A DNA stretch of 59,745 nt from Pseudomonas sp. GM50 (GTDB lineage Bacteria > Pseudomonadota > Gammaproteobacteria > Pseudomonadales > Pseudomonadaceae), in assembly GCF_000282375.1 (NCBI RefSeq), contig NZ_AKJK01000021.1, forward strand, positions 1 to 59,745, in the 5' to 3' direction. The notes beneath the pieces were generated by a model. It did no database searches. It saw nothing but the letters and a program-made list of their open reading frames with translations, and was not told the origin of the DNA. The position numbers and the translations under genes were made by a program. Shown here piece after piece: positions 24,629-31,870 of the stretch (positions are counted from its first letter, which is position 1; each line of letters begins with the position of its first letter).

Positions 24629-24675
24629 GGACACCGAGCCTGAGCATCATCAGAGGCTTTCGACTGCCACCGCTG

Positions 24676-25716
24676 TTGCGCCGGATACTGCGTCCGTTGC
24701 TGGACCCGTACCGGCGCTACCGCCACGCCAAACTGATCCATGCGGTGCGGGTTTCGTTGGGGTTGCTGGCGACGATCCTGCTGACCACCGGCATCCACCT
24801 GCCCCACGGTGAATGGGCGTCGGTGACCATGCTGGTGGTGATCGGTGGCTTGCAACACCACGGCAATATCGGCAAAAAGGCCGCCGAGCGGGCCATCGGC
24901 ACCTTGATCGGGGCCGGTGTCGGCTTGTTGCTGGTGGCGCAACAGGCCTGGCTCGGGATGCCGTGGCTGACCTATTTCGCGATGTCGGTTGTGTGCGGAT
25001 TCTTCTCGTACCACGCCATCGGCAAGGGCGGTTACACGGCGCTGCTGTCGGCGATCACCGTGTTTATTGTCGCGGGGCACGGTGACAACCCGGTCACCGA
25101 TGGCCTGTGGCGCGGGGTGGATATTCTGATCGGCATCGCCTTGGCACTGGCCTTCTCCTTCGCCCTGCCGCTGTATGCGGTGTACTCCTGGCGCTACAAC
25201 CTGGCCGATGCGTTGCGCGACTGCGCGGCCATCTACGGCCGCATCATCAACGGCGAGTCCGTCACCGCTGACGAACACCTGAAACTCATGAATCGCTTGA
25301 ATGCAGTCATGGTTCAACTGCGCTCACTGATGCCCTCGGTGTCCAAGGAAGTGCGGGTTTCCATGACCGAACTCGATGCGATTCAGCGCAATCTGCGGAT
25401 GTGCGTGAGCATCCTGGAAATCCTCGGCAATAGCCGACCGAATGCTGATGACGCCGAGGCAATGGCCCATCTGCAATCGGCATTGAAAGCCGAACACCGA
25501 CAAATTCGGGTGCAACTGATCGGTATGGCTCGGGCATTGAAATCGGGCGCTTCGCAACGGCTCAGCCGGCCAGCCGAATCGCCATCGGACTCAACACTCG
25601 ATGCGCCGGTCTACAGTCCGCTGGATGGCTACCGATTACTGACCCGACAATTGACCGCGAACATCGGCGAGATGCGCCAGCGCCTGGCGAAAACCGCACC
25701 GCGCTGGAACATCTGA
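24676..25716 (+). CDS. FUSC-family inner membrane protein
   Basis: About 346-residue protein. The N-terminal half has about six transmembrane segments (VSLGLLATILLTTGIHLPHG, ITVFIVAGHG, ILIGIALALAFSFALPLYAV), and the cytoplasmic half is helical. The HGEWASVTMLVVIGG and GTLIGAGVGLLL motifs match FUSC/aromatic-acid-exporter-like proteins (YccS/AaeB group). The first start-like codon in frame is TTG at 24676, but the frame continues upstream from CTG at 24640, which follows a GAGGA element by about 10 bases and would add SIIRGFRLPPL. Homologue N-termini would settle it. It is likely co-transcribed with the upstream dehydrogenase. Substrate unknown. Confidence 0.82.
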   Translation: MRRILRPLLDPYRRYRHAKLIHAVRVSLGLLATILLTTGIHLPHGEWASVTMLVVIGGLQHHGNIGKKAAERAIGTLIGAGVGLLLVAQQAWLGMPWLTYFAMSVVCGFFSYHAIGKGGYTALLSAITVFIVAGHGDNPVTDGLWRGVDILIGIALALAFSFALPLYAVYSWRYNLADALRDCAAIYGRIINGESVTADEHLKLMNRLNAVMVQLRSLMPSVSKEVRVSMTELDAIQRNLRMCVSILEILGNSRPNADDAEAMAHLQSALKAEHRQIRVQLIGMARALKSGASQRLSRPAESPSDSTLDAPVYSPLDGYRLLTRQLTANIGEMRQRLAKTAPRWNI

Positions 25717-25724
25717 GGCGCTGA

Positions 25725-26618
25725 TTATTGCGCCACCACCCGCCGAGGCTTCAGGCCCCAACCCTGTTGCATCCCGGCGGCGGCCAACAGAATCGCGGCG
25801 ACACCGATCCATTGCAGCGGCTCCAGACGATGGCCGAAGGCGAACCAGTCAACGAAAATCGCCGCAATCGGGTAGATGAACGACAGCGCGCCGGTCAACG
25901 CTGTCGGCAGTTTTTGAATCGCGCCGTAGAGCAACACATACATCAAACCGGTGTGCACGATGCCCAGGGTCACCAGGCTGGCCCAGGCACTGGGCGTTTG
26001 CGGTATCGCCGAGAAATGCGCGAAGGGCGCAAGCAACAGCACACCAGTGCAGACCTGGATCAACGCGATCAGATGCGGTGGCGTACCGGTCAGGCGCTTG
26101 ATGATCAACGCGGCAATCGCGTACAGAAAGGCCGCCCCCAGCGCCAGACCAATCCCCATCAGGTAATCGTTGCCGCCCTCGCCCTGCTCACCATGTGCGC
26201 TGACAATCGCCAGCATTCCGAGAAACGAAATGCCCAGCCAAAACAGTTTTTGCAGGGTGATCTTCTCTCCCAGAAACAGCGCGGCCAGCCCCACCAGCAT
26301 GAACGGCTGGACGTTATAAACCGCCGTGCCAATGGCAATCGAGGCGCGGGAGTAAGACGCGAACAACAGCACCCAGTTGCCGACAATCGCCACACCGCTC
26401 AGCACGGCCAGGAGGAAAGTGGTGGACGTCAAAATGCCAGGGCGCAGAAAGCCGAACGCCGCGCAAATCAGCAGTAAAGTGGCGGCACCGAACACGCAGC
26501 GCCAGAACACCACGTCCAGCACCGGTTGCCCGGACACCAGCACGAACCAACCAATGGTCCCGGAAATCAGCATGGCGGCGGTCATTTCGAATGAGCCGCG
26601 ACGTAGTGTTTTGTCCAT
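25725..26618 (-). CDS. EamA/DMT-family transporter
   Basis: 297-residue integral membrane protein with ten hydrophobic segments and two EamA repeats (WFVLVSGQPVLDVVFWRCVF in the first, GIGLALGAAFLYAIAALIIK beginning the second). The family exports amino acids and other metabolites. AGGAGG sits 6 bases before the ATG at 26618; a second ATG at 26621 is too close to it. It diverges from an Lrp-type regulator 135 bases away, a common arrangement in which the regulator controls the exporter, so an amino acid substrate is likely. Confidence 0.92.
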   Translation of the reverse strand: MDKTLRRGSFEMTAAMLISGTIGWFVLVSGQPVLDVVFWRCVFGAATLLLICAAFGFLRPGILTSTTFLLAVLSGVAIVGNWVLLFASYSRASIAIGTAVYNVQPFMLVGLAALFLGEKITLQKLFWLGISFLGMLAIVSAHGEQGEGGNDYLMGIGLALGAAFLYAIAALIIKRLTGTPPHLIALIQVCTGVLLLAPFAHFSAIPQTPSAWASLVTLGIVHTGLMYVLLYGAIQKLPTALTGALSFIYPIAAIFVDWFAFGHRLEPLQWIGVAAILLAAAGMQQGWGLKPRRVVAQ

Positions 26619-26753
26619 CATCAACCTCCTGTGTTTGAGCCCAAAGTATGCCAATCCACCGGGGGGCTTCTCCAGCGCAAAAAGCAGGCTAAACTCGGCT
26701 TCTGCCTTTTTTATCAAGGCTTATTCAGCCGATTGCCTAACAGGGGATTCGCC

Positions 26754-27191
26754 ATGACCGATGACATCGACCAAGTGCTGATCAGCGCGCTGATGGAAGA
26801 CTCACGCCGCTCGCTCAAGGCCCTGGCACAGATCAGCGGCCTGTCCTCGCCCAGTGTCGCCGAGCGCCTGCGCCGCCTTGAAGAACGTGGCGTGCTCAAG
26901 GGCTACACCGTCGAAATCGACCCCAAATGCTTCGGCTATCAACTCCAGGCCATCGTCCGCATCCGCCCGTTGCCGGGCCAATTGCAGGAAGTGGAGCGAC
27001 AGATTCAGGCCATCCCCGAATTCACCGAGTGCGACAAAGTCACCGGCGACGACTGCTTCATCGCCCGCCTGCATGTGCGCTCGATGGAACAACTGGACAC
27101 CCTCCTCGACCGCCTCAACAGCCACGCCGAAACCAACACAGCCATCGTCAAGAAGACCCCGGTCAAACGCCGGCTGCCACCGATGGCGTGA
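26754..27191 (+). CDS. Lrp/AsnC-family transcriptional regulator
   Basis: 145 residues. An N-terminal AsnC-type helix-turn-helix (DQVLISALMEDSRRSLKALA, GLSSPSVAERLRRLEERGVL) is followed by the RAM ligand-binding domain (FGYQLQAIVRIRPLPGQLQE, VTGDDCFIARLHVRSMEQLD). The ATG at 26754 gives the standard family length. It is transcribed divergently from the EamA transporter, which is its probable target, and ends at a strong bidirectional terminator. Confidence 0.95.
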   Translation: MTDDIDQVLISALMEDSRRSLKALAQISGLSSPSVAERLRRLEERGVLKGYTVEIDPKCFGYQLQAIVRIRPLPGQLQEVERQIQAIPEFTECDKVTGDDCFIARLHVRSMEQLDTLLDRLNSHAETNTAIVKKTPVKRRLPPMA

Positions 27192-27237
27192 GTGCTGTTT
27201 TGTTGAAACCAACGAACTGAGCCAAATCGCAGACAAT

Positions 27238-27263
27238 AAAAAACCCGCCGAAGCGGGTTTTTT
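27238..27263. terminator. Bidirectional intrinsic terminator
   Basis: An aaacccgc/gcgggttt stem with a cgaa loop is flanked by A-runs and T-runs on both sides, so it can stop transcription of the Lrp gene (plus) and of the Bax-inhibitor gene (minus). Confidence 0.92.
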
Positions 27264-27278
27264 ACTCAAGGCTGGCGA

Positions 27279-27950
27279 TCAATCATCGCGGCTCATGATG
27301 CCGAACAGTTGCAACAAGCTGACGAACAGGTTGTAGATCGATACATACAGGCTGATGGTCGCCATGATGTAGTTGCGCTCGCCGCCGTGAATAATGGCGC
27401 TGGTCTGGAACAGAATGCACACCGACGAGAACAGAACGAAACCTGCGCTGATTGCCAGTTGCAGACCGCTGATCTGGAAGAAGAAGCTCGCCAGTGTCGC
27501 GCCCAGCAGCACAAAGAAACCGGCTGTGATGAAACCGCCGAGGAAGCTCATGTCCTTGCGGGTGATCAGCACATAAGCCGACAGACCGCCGAACACCAGC
27601 GCGGTCATCGCGAAGGCCGAACTGACAACTTCCGCGCCGCCCTGCATACCCAGGTAGCGGTTGAGGATCGGGCCGAGCAGGAAACCCATGAAACCCGTCA
27701 GCGCGAACGCAGAAACCAGGCCCCACGCCGAGTCACGGAGTTTGTTGGTGAGAAAGAAAAGGCCGTAGAAACCGATCAGCACCACGAAGATATTCGGGTA
27801 GCCGACACGCATCTGCTGCGCGACAAACGCCATCACGCCGCTGAATGCGAGGGTGAGGGCGAGTAAGCCATAAGTGTTGCGCAGGACGCGGCTAACCTCT
27901 AGCTGCTCAGCCTGCACGCTGTTATTAACTGCGTAATCCTGTTCGCGCAT
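27279..27950 (-). CDS. Bax inhibitor-1/YccA-family membrane protein
   Basis: 223 residues with seven predicted transmembrane segments (LLALTLAFSGVMAFVAQQM, IFVVLIGFYGLFFLTNKL, GLVSAFALTGFMGFLLGPIL, VSSAFAMTALVFGGLSAYVL, FLGGFITAGFFVLLGATLA, LAISAGFVLFSSVCILFQTS, YIMATISLYVSIYNLFVSLL) and the acidic C-terminal SRDD. It matches the YccA/TMBIM family, linked in bacteria to control of FtsH proteolysis or to calcium leak. AGGAG lies 8 bases before the ATG at 27950; upstream in-frame residues are basic and non-homologous looking. Single gene. Confidence 0.95.
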   Translation of the reverse strand: MREQDYAVNNSVQAEQLEVSRVLRNTYGLLALTLAFSGVMAFVAQQMRVGYPNIFVVLIGFYGLFFLTNKLRDSAWGLVSAFALTGFMGFLLGPILNRYLGMQGGAEVVSSAFAMTALVFGGLSAYVLITRKDMSFLGGFITAGFFVLLGATLASFFFQISGLQLAISAGFVLFSSVCILFQTSAIIHGGERNYIMATISLYVSIYNLFVSLLQLFGIMSRDD

Positions 27951-28074
27951 GGCGACACTCCTGTTGGGTTTGAAACGTTCAGTCGCAAAGATCATAACAG
28001 ACGCCCTGTAACAAGCCATGCAGAGAGTTTGACAGTGTGTTTCATTCAGGTATTATGGCGCCCGCAACGCAAAC

Positions 28075-28162
28075 GGAGGTGTGGCCGAGTGGTTTAAGGC
28101 AACGGTCTTGAAAACCGTCGACTGTAACAGGTCCATGAGTTCGAATCCCATCGCCTCCGCCA
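28075..28162 (+). tRNA. tRNA-Ser (anticodon TGA)
   Basis: 88-base class II tRNA. The acceptor stem ggaggtg pairs with cgcctcc with one G-T pair. The anticodon stem acggt/accgt encloses loop cttgaaa with anticodon TGA at 28109-28111. There is a long variable arm, the T-loop ttcgaatc and an encoded CCA at 28160-28162. It reads UCA-family serine codons. A stem-loop with little T-run follows about 10 bases later. Confidence 0.97.
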
Positions 28163-28171
28163 TATTTGTAC

Positions 28172-28203
28172 CGACAAAGCCCTGATTATTCAGGGCTTTG
28201 TCG
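28172..28203 (+). terminator. Stem-loop terminator after tRNA-Ser
   Basis: cgacaaagccctg and cagggctttgtcg form a perfect 13-bp stem around attatt, followed by tttctgg. The T-run is weak, but position and stem strength fit the end of the tRNA transcript. Confidence 0.75.
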
Positions 28204-28296
28204 TTTCTGGGGTTTGGTGAAGCTCTCGCTGCTCGGCGAGTGTTCCATAACTATTCGGGAAGCGTTCCAGAACTAACCCGCTTTCCTCCCTCTCCG

Positions 28297-28341
28297 GCGT
28301 CCTGCCGACCGAACACAATCACACCTCCCCGCACTACCACG
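28297..28341 (+). repeat. Diverged direct repeat, left copy
   Basis: The 45-base segment beginning gcgtcctgccgaccgaacac matches 31030-31073 at about 39 of 45 positions in the same orientation. The two copies bracket the PAAR/lipase module. The rest of the gap 28204-28531 holds no gene I can support. Confidence 0.6.
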
Positions 28342-28531
28342 GATGAGCTTGCGTCGCGAAGGGGCCGTCCACGCCAGAGGCTCCACGCCGGGCTGTAACG
28401 CCAAGGCGGTATGGCCCACGTCATCGGCAGTCATTGACCGACTGGCAGCCTAAATACTGTAAAGATTGTTGAACGCGACTTTTGCCCGGGGCATTCTTCG
28501 TGACGCAAATTTACATGGACGTTAACATTTG

Positions 28532-29209
28532 ATGCGCTCTTCACCTATGGACGTGCCTATCCCCTGCGCCTGCACGCTCGATACCTCGCATCATCCCAGC
28601 GGCCTGAAAACCTCGTTACGCCTTTATGGACTGGTTCGCATCGTCGGATTCAGCGACACGCCTGCGAGCACCCCGGTTGAAATTCTTTGCGCGGCGTCCG
28701 GCGAAGGCAAGGCGATTCGGGCCTTCGTTTCAAGGCTGGACGCTGAGTTGGTTGCCAGGTCAATGCCTGACTCAGGCTATCGTGTCGTACCACTGGCACA
28801 ATTCGACCCCACTGGATTTATCCAGCAACACCAGGGTTGGCTGACCGTCCACATCACCTGTGGTTTTTCCTCGCAACGCGACACGTTACGACTTGCAGAT
28901 GGTGACTTGCCGAGCTTGGGCTGGTTTAGCCCAGACAGCCCCCTGGAGTCCAGGGCGCTTTATCCATTGGGGCGAAAAAGTCGCCGAGATATTACTCAGT
29001 GCCTACCGCAGCGTTGGTATGCCCAATTACAACGGCTCAACCAGCTTGATGACTATTCCACGCTGGCCATGGACAACTGCGTCGAAATCGCCTGGCAGAC
29101 GTTGCTGGCCTGCCGTCCCATGCGCGAAAACCACCAAGCACTGTTCAACCCTATGGATGAGTGCTGGCGCTTTTCCGACTCGCCAATCGACCACTGTTAC
29201 CCCATTTGA
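28532..29209 (+). CDS. Unknown protein upstream of PAAR gene (candidate effector-loading factor)
   Basis: 225-residue soluble protein that I do not recognise. Visible segments include IPCACTLDTSHHPSGLKTSL, LVRIVGFSDTP, VVPLAQFDPTGFIQQHQGWL and CWRFSDSPIDHCYPI; it is rich in Trp, Cys and His, with no signal peptide or membrane segment. It ends 21 bases before the PAAR gene on the same strand, the place where type VI loci often encode an adaptor or chaperone for the downstream effector, but it does not look like DUF4123, DUF2169 or EagR proteins. The start is uncertain: ATG 28532 or 28547, neither with a strong ribosome binding site. Confidence 0.65.
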   Translation: MRSSPMDVPIPCACTLDTSHHPSGLKTSLRLYGLVRIVGFSDTPASTPVEILCAASGEGKAIRAFVSRLDAELVARSMPDSGYRVVPLAQFDPTGFIQQHQGWLTVHITCGFSSQRDTLRLADGDLPSLGWFSPDSPLESRALYPLGRKSRRDITQCLPQRWYAQLQRLNQLDDYSTLAMDNCVEIAWQTLLACRPMRENHQALFNPMDECWRFSDSPIDHCYPI

Positions 29210-29230
29210 AACCTTGAAAAGGAACTTCCC

Positions 29231-29728
29231 ATGAGTGGCAAACCTGCTGCCCGAGTGACAGACCCCACCAATTGCCCGCTTCCGGGGCATGGCACGAATC
29301 CGATTGCCAGCGGCTCCCCTAATGTGAACTTCGATGGCCTTGCCGCCGCTCGTATGACCGATAAATCCGCATGCGGGAGCCCGATCACCGGTGCCGTCAG
29401 TGCTACGGTGCTCATCAATGGGCTGAATGCCGCTACTCAAGGCAGTACCGGTGGCCACGGCAACGTGGTTATTGGTGGATCCGGCACGGTCATTATTGGC
29501 GACACCTTCGTACCAGCCCCCTTCAGCGGCCTGCTGCCGATGCCAGTGCACTTCAGCGACAAACTCAAACTGGTCGACGAAGCCACCGGCGAACCGATGC
29601 CCAATCACGGCTACGCTATCCAACGCGCAGACGGCAGCGTGGAACATGGTGTCAGCGATGCGATGGGGTATACCCATGTTGTGAGCTCGCACTTGCCTGA
29701 AAGCATCAAACTGTTTTTGGAGGACTGA
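29231..29728 (+). CDS. PAAR-domain protein with C-terminal beta extension
   Basis: 165 residues. Residues 1 to about 95 form a PAAR domain (ARVTDPTNCPLPGHGTNPI, AARMTDKSACGSPI, GNVVIGGSGTVIIGDTF) that would cap a VgrG spike and carry effectors through the type VI system. The last about 65 residues (KLVDEATGEPMPNHGYAI, RADGSVEHGVSDAMGYTHVV) look like a transthyretin/carboxypeptidase-regulatory-like beta domain, a common PAAR appendage that docks cargo. AAGGAA lies 8 bases before the ATG. It is followed after 2 bases by the lipase gene, so the lipase is its likely cargo. No vgrG or core T6SS genes are in the window. Confidence 0.93.
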   Translation: MSGKPAARVTDPTNCPLPGHGTNPIASGSPNVNFDGLAAARMTDKSACGSPITGAVSATVLINGLNAATQGSTGGHGNVVIGGSGTVIIGDTFVPAPFSGLLPMPVHFSDKLKLVDEATGEPMPNHGYAIQRADGSVEHGVSDAMGYTHVVSSHLPESIKLFLED

Positions 29729-29730
29729 GG

Positions 29731-30465
29731 ATGGCAGCAGAACAGGTTGTTCTCCCAAGCGGTAAGACAGCGAGCCTGGCGACGACACATACGTTGACGG
29801 CGGCAAATGATCCGACGGTCAAGTCGGTGCCTGTCGCAGAGAAGAAGGCGATTGTATTTTTTATTGGCGGGGCTGCAGACCAAGAGAAATACTATTTTCA
29901 AGGTGCCTTTCATAACATCGACGATGCAAGAAACATTCTCGACAAAAGAATCAGTGCTATTAAGCCTTTGTCGAAAAAATATACAAGCTGGCCAAAAAGC
30001 TATAACGACGCGAAAGGATCCGGGGACATCCAAACTAATTTCATTGCCAACATACCCAATAAATCATGTCCGGTTTACATAGTTGGACACAGCCTTGGTG
30101 GGTGGAATGGAGCACACCTATCTAGAATCTTGTCAGAGGCCGGCTACACCGTTAAGTTTTTGGTCACTCTAGACCCCGTAGGACAAGGGTTTTGGGTATG
30201 GGTGGGATCGGACATTTACAAGTCTGAGCCCTCACCTATTGCCGAAACCTGGATCAATATTCGGGCAAATTCCAGCCAACCAGACTCCTCCGATGGCGTA
30301 GCAAAATTTGGAGAGCACTGGATAATCACCGATGGCCCGACCATGAACAAAACAGTGGACATTCATCACGCCTCGGCAGGCTGGATGTTCATAGAACCCG
30401 TTCAAGGAACAAAGTCCGCTTGCGACCTGATATTTGACTCCATCAATGGTATTTTTGGCCAATGA
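29731..30465 (+). CDS. GxSxG lipase-like putative type VI effector (Tle-like)
   Basis: 244-residue alpha/beta hydrolase. The nucleophile Ser is near 121 in VYIVGHSLGGWNGAHL, the Asp near 149 in FLVTLDPVGQGF, and the His near 212-213 in VDIHHASAGWMF. The GHSLGG plus TLDPVG pair is typical of type VI lipase effectors, which attack phospholipids in the periplasm of target cells. There is no signal peptide, as expected for T6SS cargo. It begins 2 bases after the PAAR stop with a GAGG-rich leader, and its stop overlaps the next gene (ATGA), an arrangement typical of effector-immunity pairs. Base composition is visibly AT-richer than the surrounding genes. Substrate is inferred. Confidence 0.82.
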   Translation: MAAEQVVLPSGKTASLATTHTLTAANDPTVKSVPVAEKKAIVFFIGGAADQEKYYFQGAFHNIDDARNILDKRISAIKPLSKKYTSWPKSYNDAKGSGDIQTNFIANIPNKSCPVYIVGHSLGGWNGAHLSRILSEAGYTVKFLVTLDPVGQGFWVWVGSDIYKSEPSPIAETWINIRANSSQPDSSDGVAKFGEHWIITDGPTMNKTVDIHHASAGWMFIEPVQGTKSACDLIFDSINGIFGQ

Positions 30466-30977
30466 TCCGACATCGCAGTTTCATTTACGCATCGATACTC
30501 CTATGCACTGCTTGCGCAAAAACAGCCAGTATCCCGCCAGCCGACCTGACGGTGTCGTCTTTTGGGCTTGGATCGAATAATCTTTACACAATCATTTTCA
30601 CGTCAAACATCGATCTACTGAACGCCTTCAATACCTACGAAAACGCCAATCAGTTAACGCCTATGTTGACCTGTTCTCTAGATCATGACTTGGACTTCTC
30701 GGTGGATCACTCCATCAACGTAAAAGCAGAGGGACGAGTGACCTCGAAAAACGAAAGCAAAAACAACTCTACTTTTCTAGCAGATCTTGTTTTTTATCAT
30801 ACCAATGTGGATGGAACCCAACTCGATCAAAATAGCTATGACGTAATCAAGCCGCTAATTGCAGCCCAAACATCAATTCCTTGCAAGGTCCGCATAACAG
30901 CATATGGATACAAAGCCTATTACACCAATACCTTACTTATCCCATCTACACTCATGATGGATCAGATGAGTAAATAA
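30462..30977 (+). CDS. Putative periplasmic/lipoprotein immunity protein
   Basis: 171 residues with an N-terminal export signal (MIRHRSFIYASILLCTACAK) ending in a Cys that could be lipidated, although LCTAC is a poor lipobox. The mature part is Asn/Ser/Thr-rich with no known domain (LGSNNLYTIIFTSNIDLL, FSVDHSINVKAEGRVTSK). The ATG overlaps the lipase stop by 4 bases. Cognate immunity proteins of T6SS lipases are usually periplasmic or lipoproteins encoded exactly here. The gene is AT-rich with non-Pseudomonas codon use, consistent with horizontal acquisition. The immunity role is inferred from position and export signal only. Confidence 0.75.
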   Translation: MIRHRSFIYASILLCTACAKTASIPPADLTVSSFGLGSNNLYTIIFTSNIDLLNAFNTYENANQLTPMLTCSLDHDLDFSVDHSINVKAEGRVTSKNESKNNSTFLADLVFYHTNVDGTQLDQNSYDVIKPLIAAQTSIPCKVRITAYGYKAYYTNTLLIPSTLMMDQMSK

Positions 30978-31029
30978 GCACTCGCCTCCGCTGCGCAAGC
31001 ATCGACATCTGACGATGCTCAACGCAACT

Positions 31030-31073
31030 GCGTCCTGCTGACCGAACAAATCAAACCTCCCTGCAATACCATG
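31030..31073 (+). repeat. Diverged direct repeat, right copy
   Basis: gcgtcctgctgaccgaacaa and the following bases to 31073 match 28297-28341 with one gap and five substitutions. It begins 53 bases after the immunity gene. Confidence 0.6.
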
Positions 31074-31080
31074 ACTACGC

Positions 31081-31212
31081 GTACAGAACACCTTCGACCT
31101 CTTCCAGACCACTCAACATGAAGGTGAACGCTGCCTGTGGATGACCCCACCCGACTTCAACGAATCACGCCAACTGACTGGACCGGCAAGAGTCGTTTCT
31201 GGAATTTGGTAA
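31081..31212 (+). pseudogene. Short coding remnant, possibly from an older effector gene
   Basis: An open stretch of 43 codons ending in TAA encodes protein-like sequence (NTFDLFQTTQHEGERCLW, MTPPDFNESRQLTGPARV) without a start codon; an upstream frame gives HDYAYRTP-like residues, suggesting a frameshift. It sits in the otherwise gene-free 376-base gap between the immunity gene and the Fur-like gene. It may be the tail of a gene displaced by the PAAR module. The evidence is weak. Confidence 0.3.
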
Positions 31213-31353
31213 AAATCCACCAGCCCACACCTTGCCCCGTAGCTTTCCTTGGTTATACGCGGAACACAAAAGACCTGAAGGTTTAGCCAATCCGCTGCAT
31301 CGACCGGTTGAATCCACAGCCAAAAGCAGCCACTGATAAGGCACCTCAGCCCT

Positions 31354-31725
31354 TCAACGACCGGAGTGCTGTTCCAGTATTGCGCAGGCTTCGGTGGTAA
31401 AGATGTATCTCTTGTCCGGTTGAAAAAGGATGACACCTTCATCACACAGGCGTTTGAGCACTTCACGCACACAAATGAACGACAACTCGGCGGCGAATGA
31501 TTCCAGGTAGGCATGCACGTCGCTCGCATTGATGGAGCGTCCATCTCTGGCGGCGACCAGCAAGGCATCGATAACTTTCAAGCGGATCAAGCTGGTGCGC
31601 AGTCCGTAGTAACGCAGCAACTCACGAATATGTTTATTAGTGCCGCGATCTGACTCGGATGCTCGTTGAGTTGCCGCTGTCTGGAATTGCCTAACGTGGG
31701 GTGCCGATGCTGAGTGGTTGTACAT
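31354..31725 (-). CDS. Short Fur-like winged-helix regulator
   Basis: 123 residues. The part after about residue 35 follows the Fur DNA-binding domain (HIRELLRYYGLRTSLIRLKV, INASDVHAYLESFAAELSF, VREVLKRLCDEGVILFQPD) and ends just after the wing (RYIFTTEACAILEQ). The Fur dimerisation and metal-binding domain (the HHDH and Cys motifs) is absent, so it is shorter than Fur (about 135-150 residues). Proteins of this kind are annotated in pseudomonads as Fe2+/Zn2+ uptake regulators. AAGGAG lies 7 bases before the ATG. It lies next to the RND pump of the siderophore locus, so a local regulatory role is plausible. Confidence 0.75.
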   Translation of the reverse strand: MYNHSASAPHVRQFQTAATQRASESDRGTNKHIRELLRYYGLRTSLIRLKVIDALLVAARDGRSINASDVHAYLESFAAELSFICVREVLKRLCDEGVILFQPDKRYIFTTEACAILEQHSGR

Positions 31726-31870
31726 GCGAATACTCCTTTTCAGAAATGTACGGTTTGCAAAGATTCGTCGAGTCCAAGTCTCCAGACTTAGAGGCAAGAC
31801 TGTTTTGTTTTGGCTATTTTTTCCCGGCATAACGGCGCCCGAAAAATGTAACGTGGGAGCTGAATCCACG

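Noticed and set aside
22931..24634. 567-codon minus-strand open frame
   Set aside because: It is antisense to the GapN-like gene, with no domain or start signal.
28198..28398. Short plus-strand open frame after tRNA-Ser
   Set aside because: It begins inside the terminator hairpin, lacks a ribosome binding site and has no protein-like pattern.
28163..31353. Integrative element inserted at tRNA-Ser
   Set aside because: No integrase and no duplicated 3' end of the tRNA were seen; the bracketing repeats are unrelated to the tRNA sequence.
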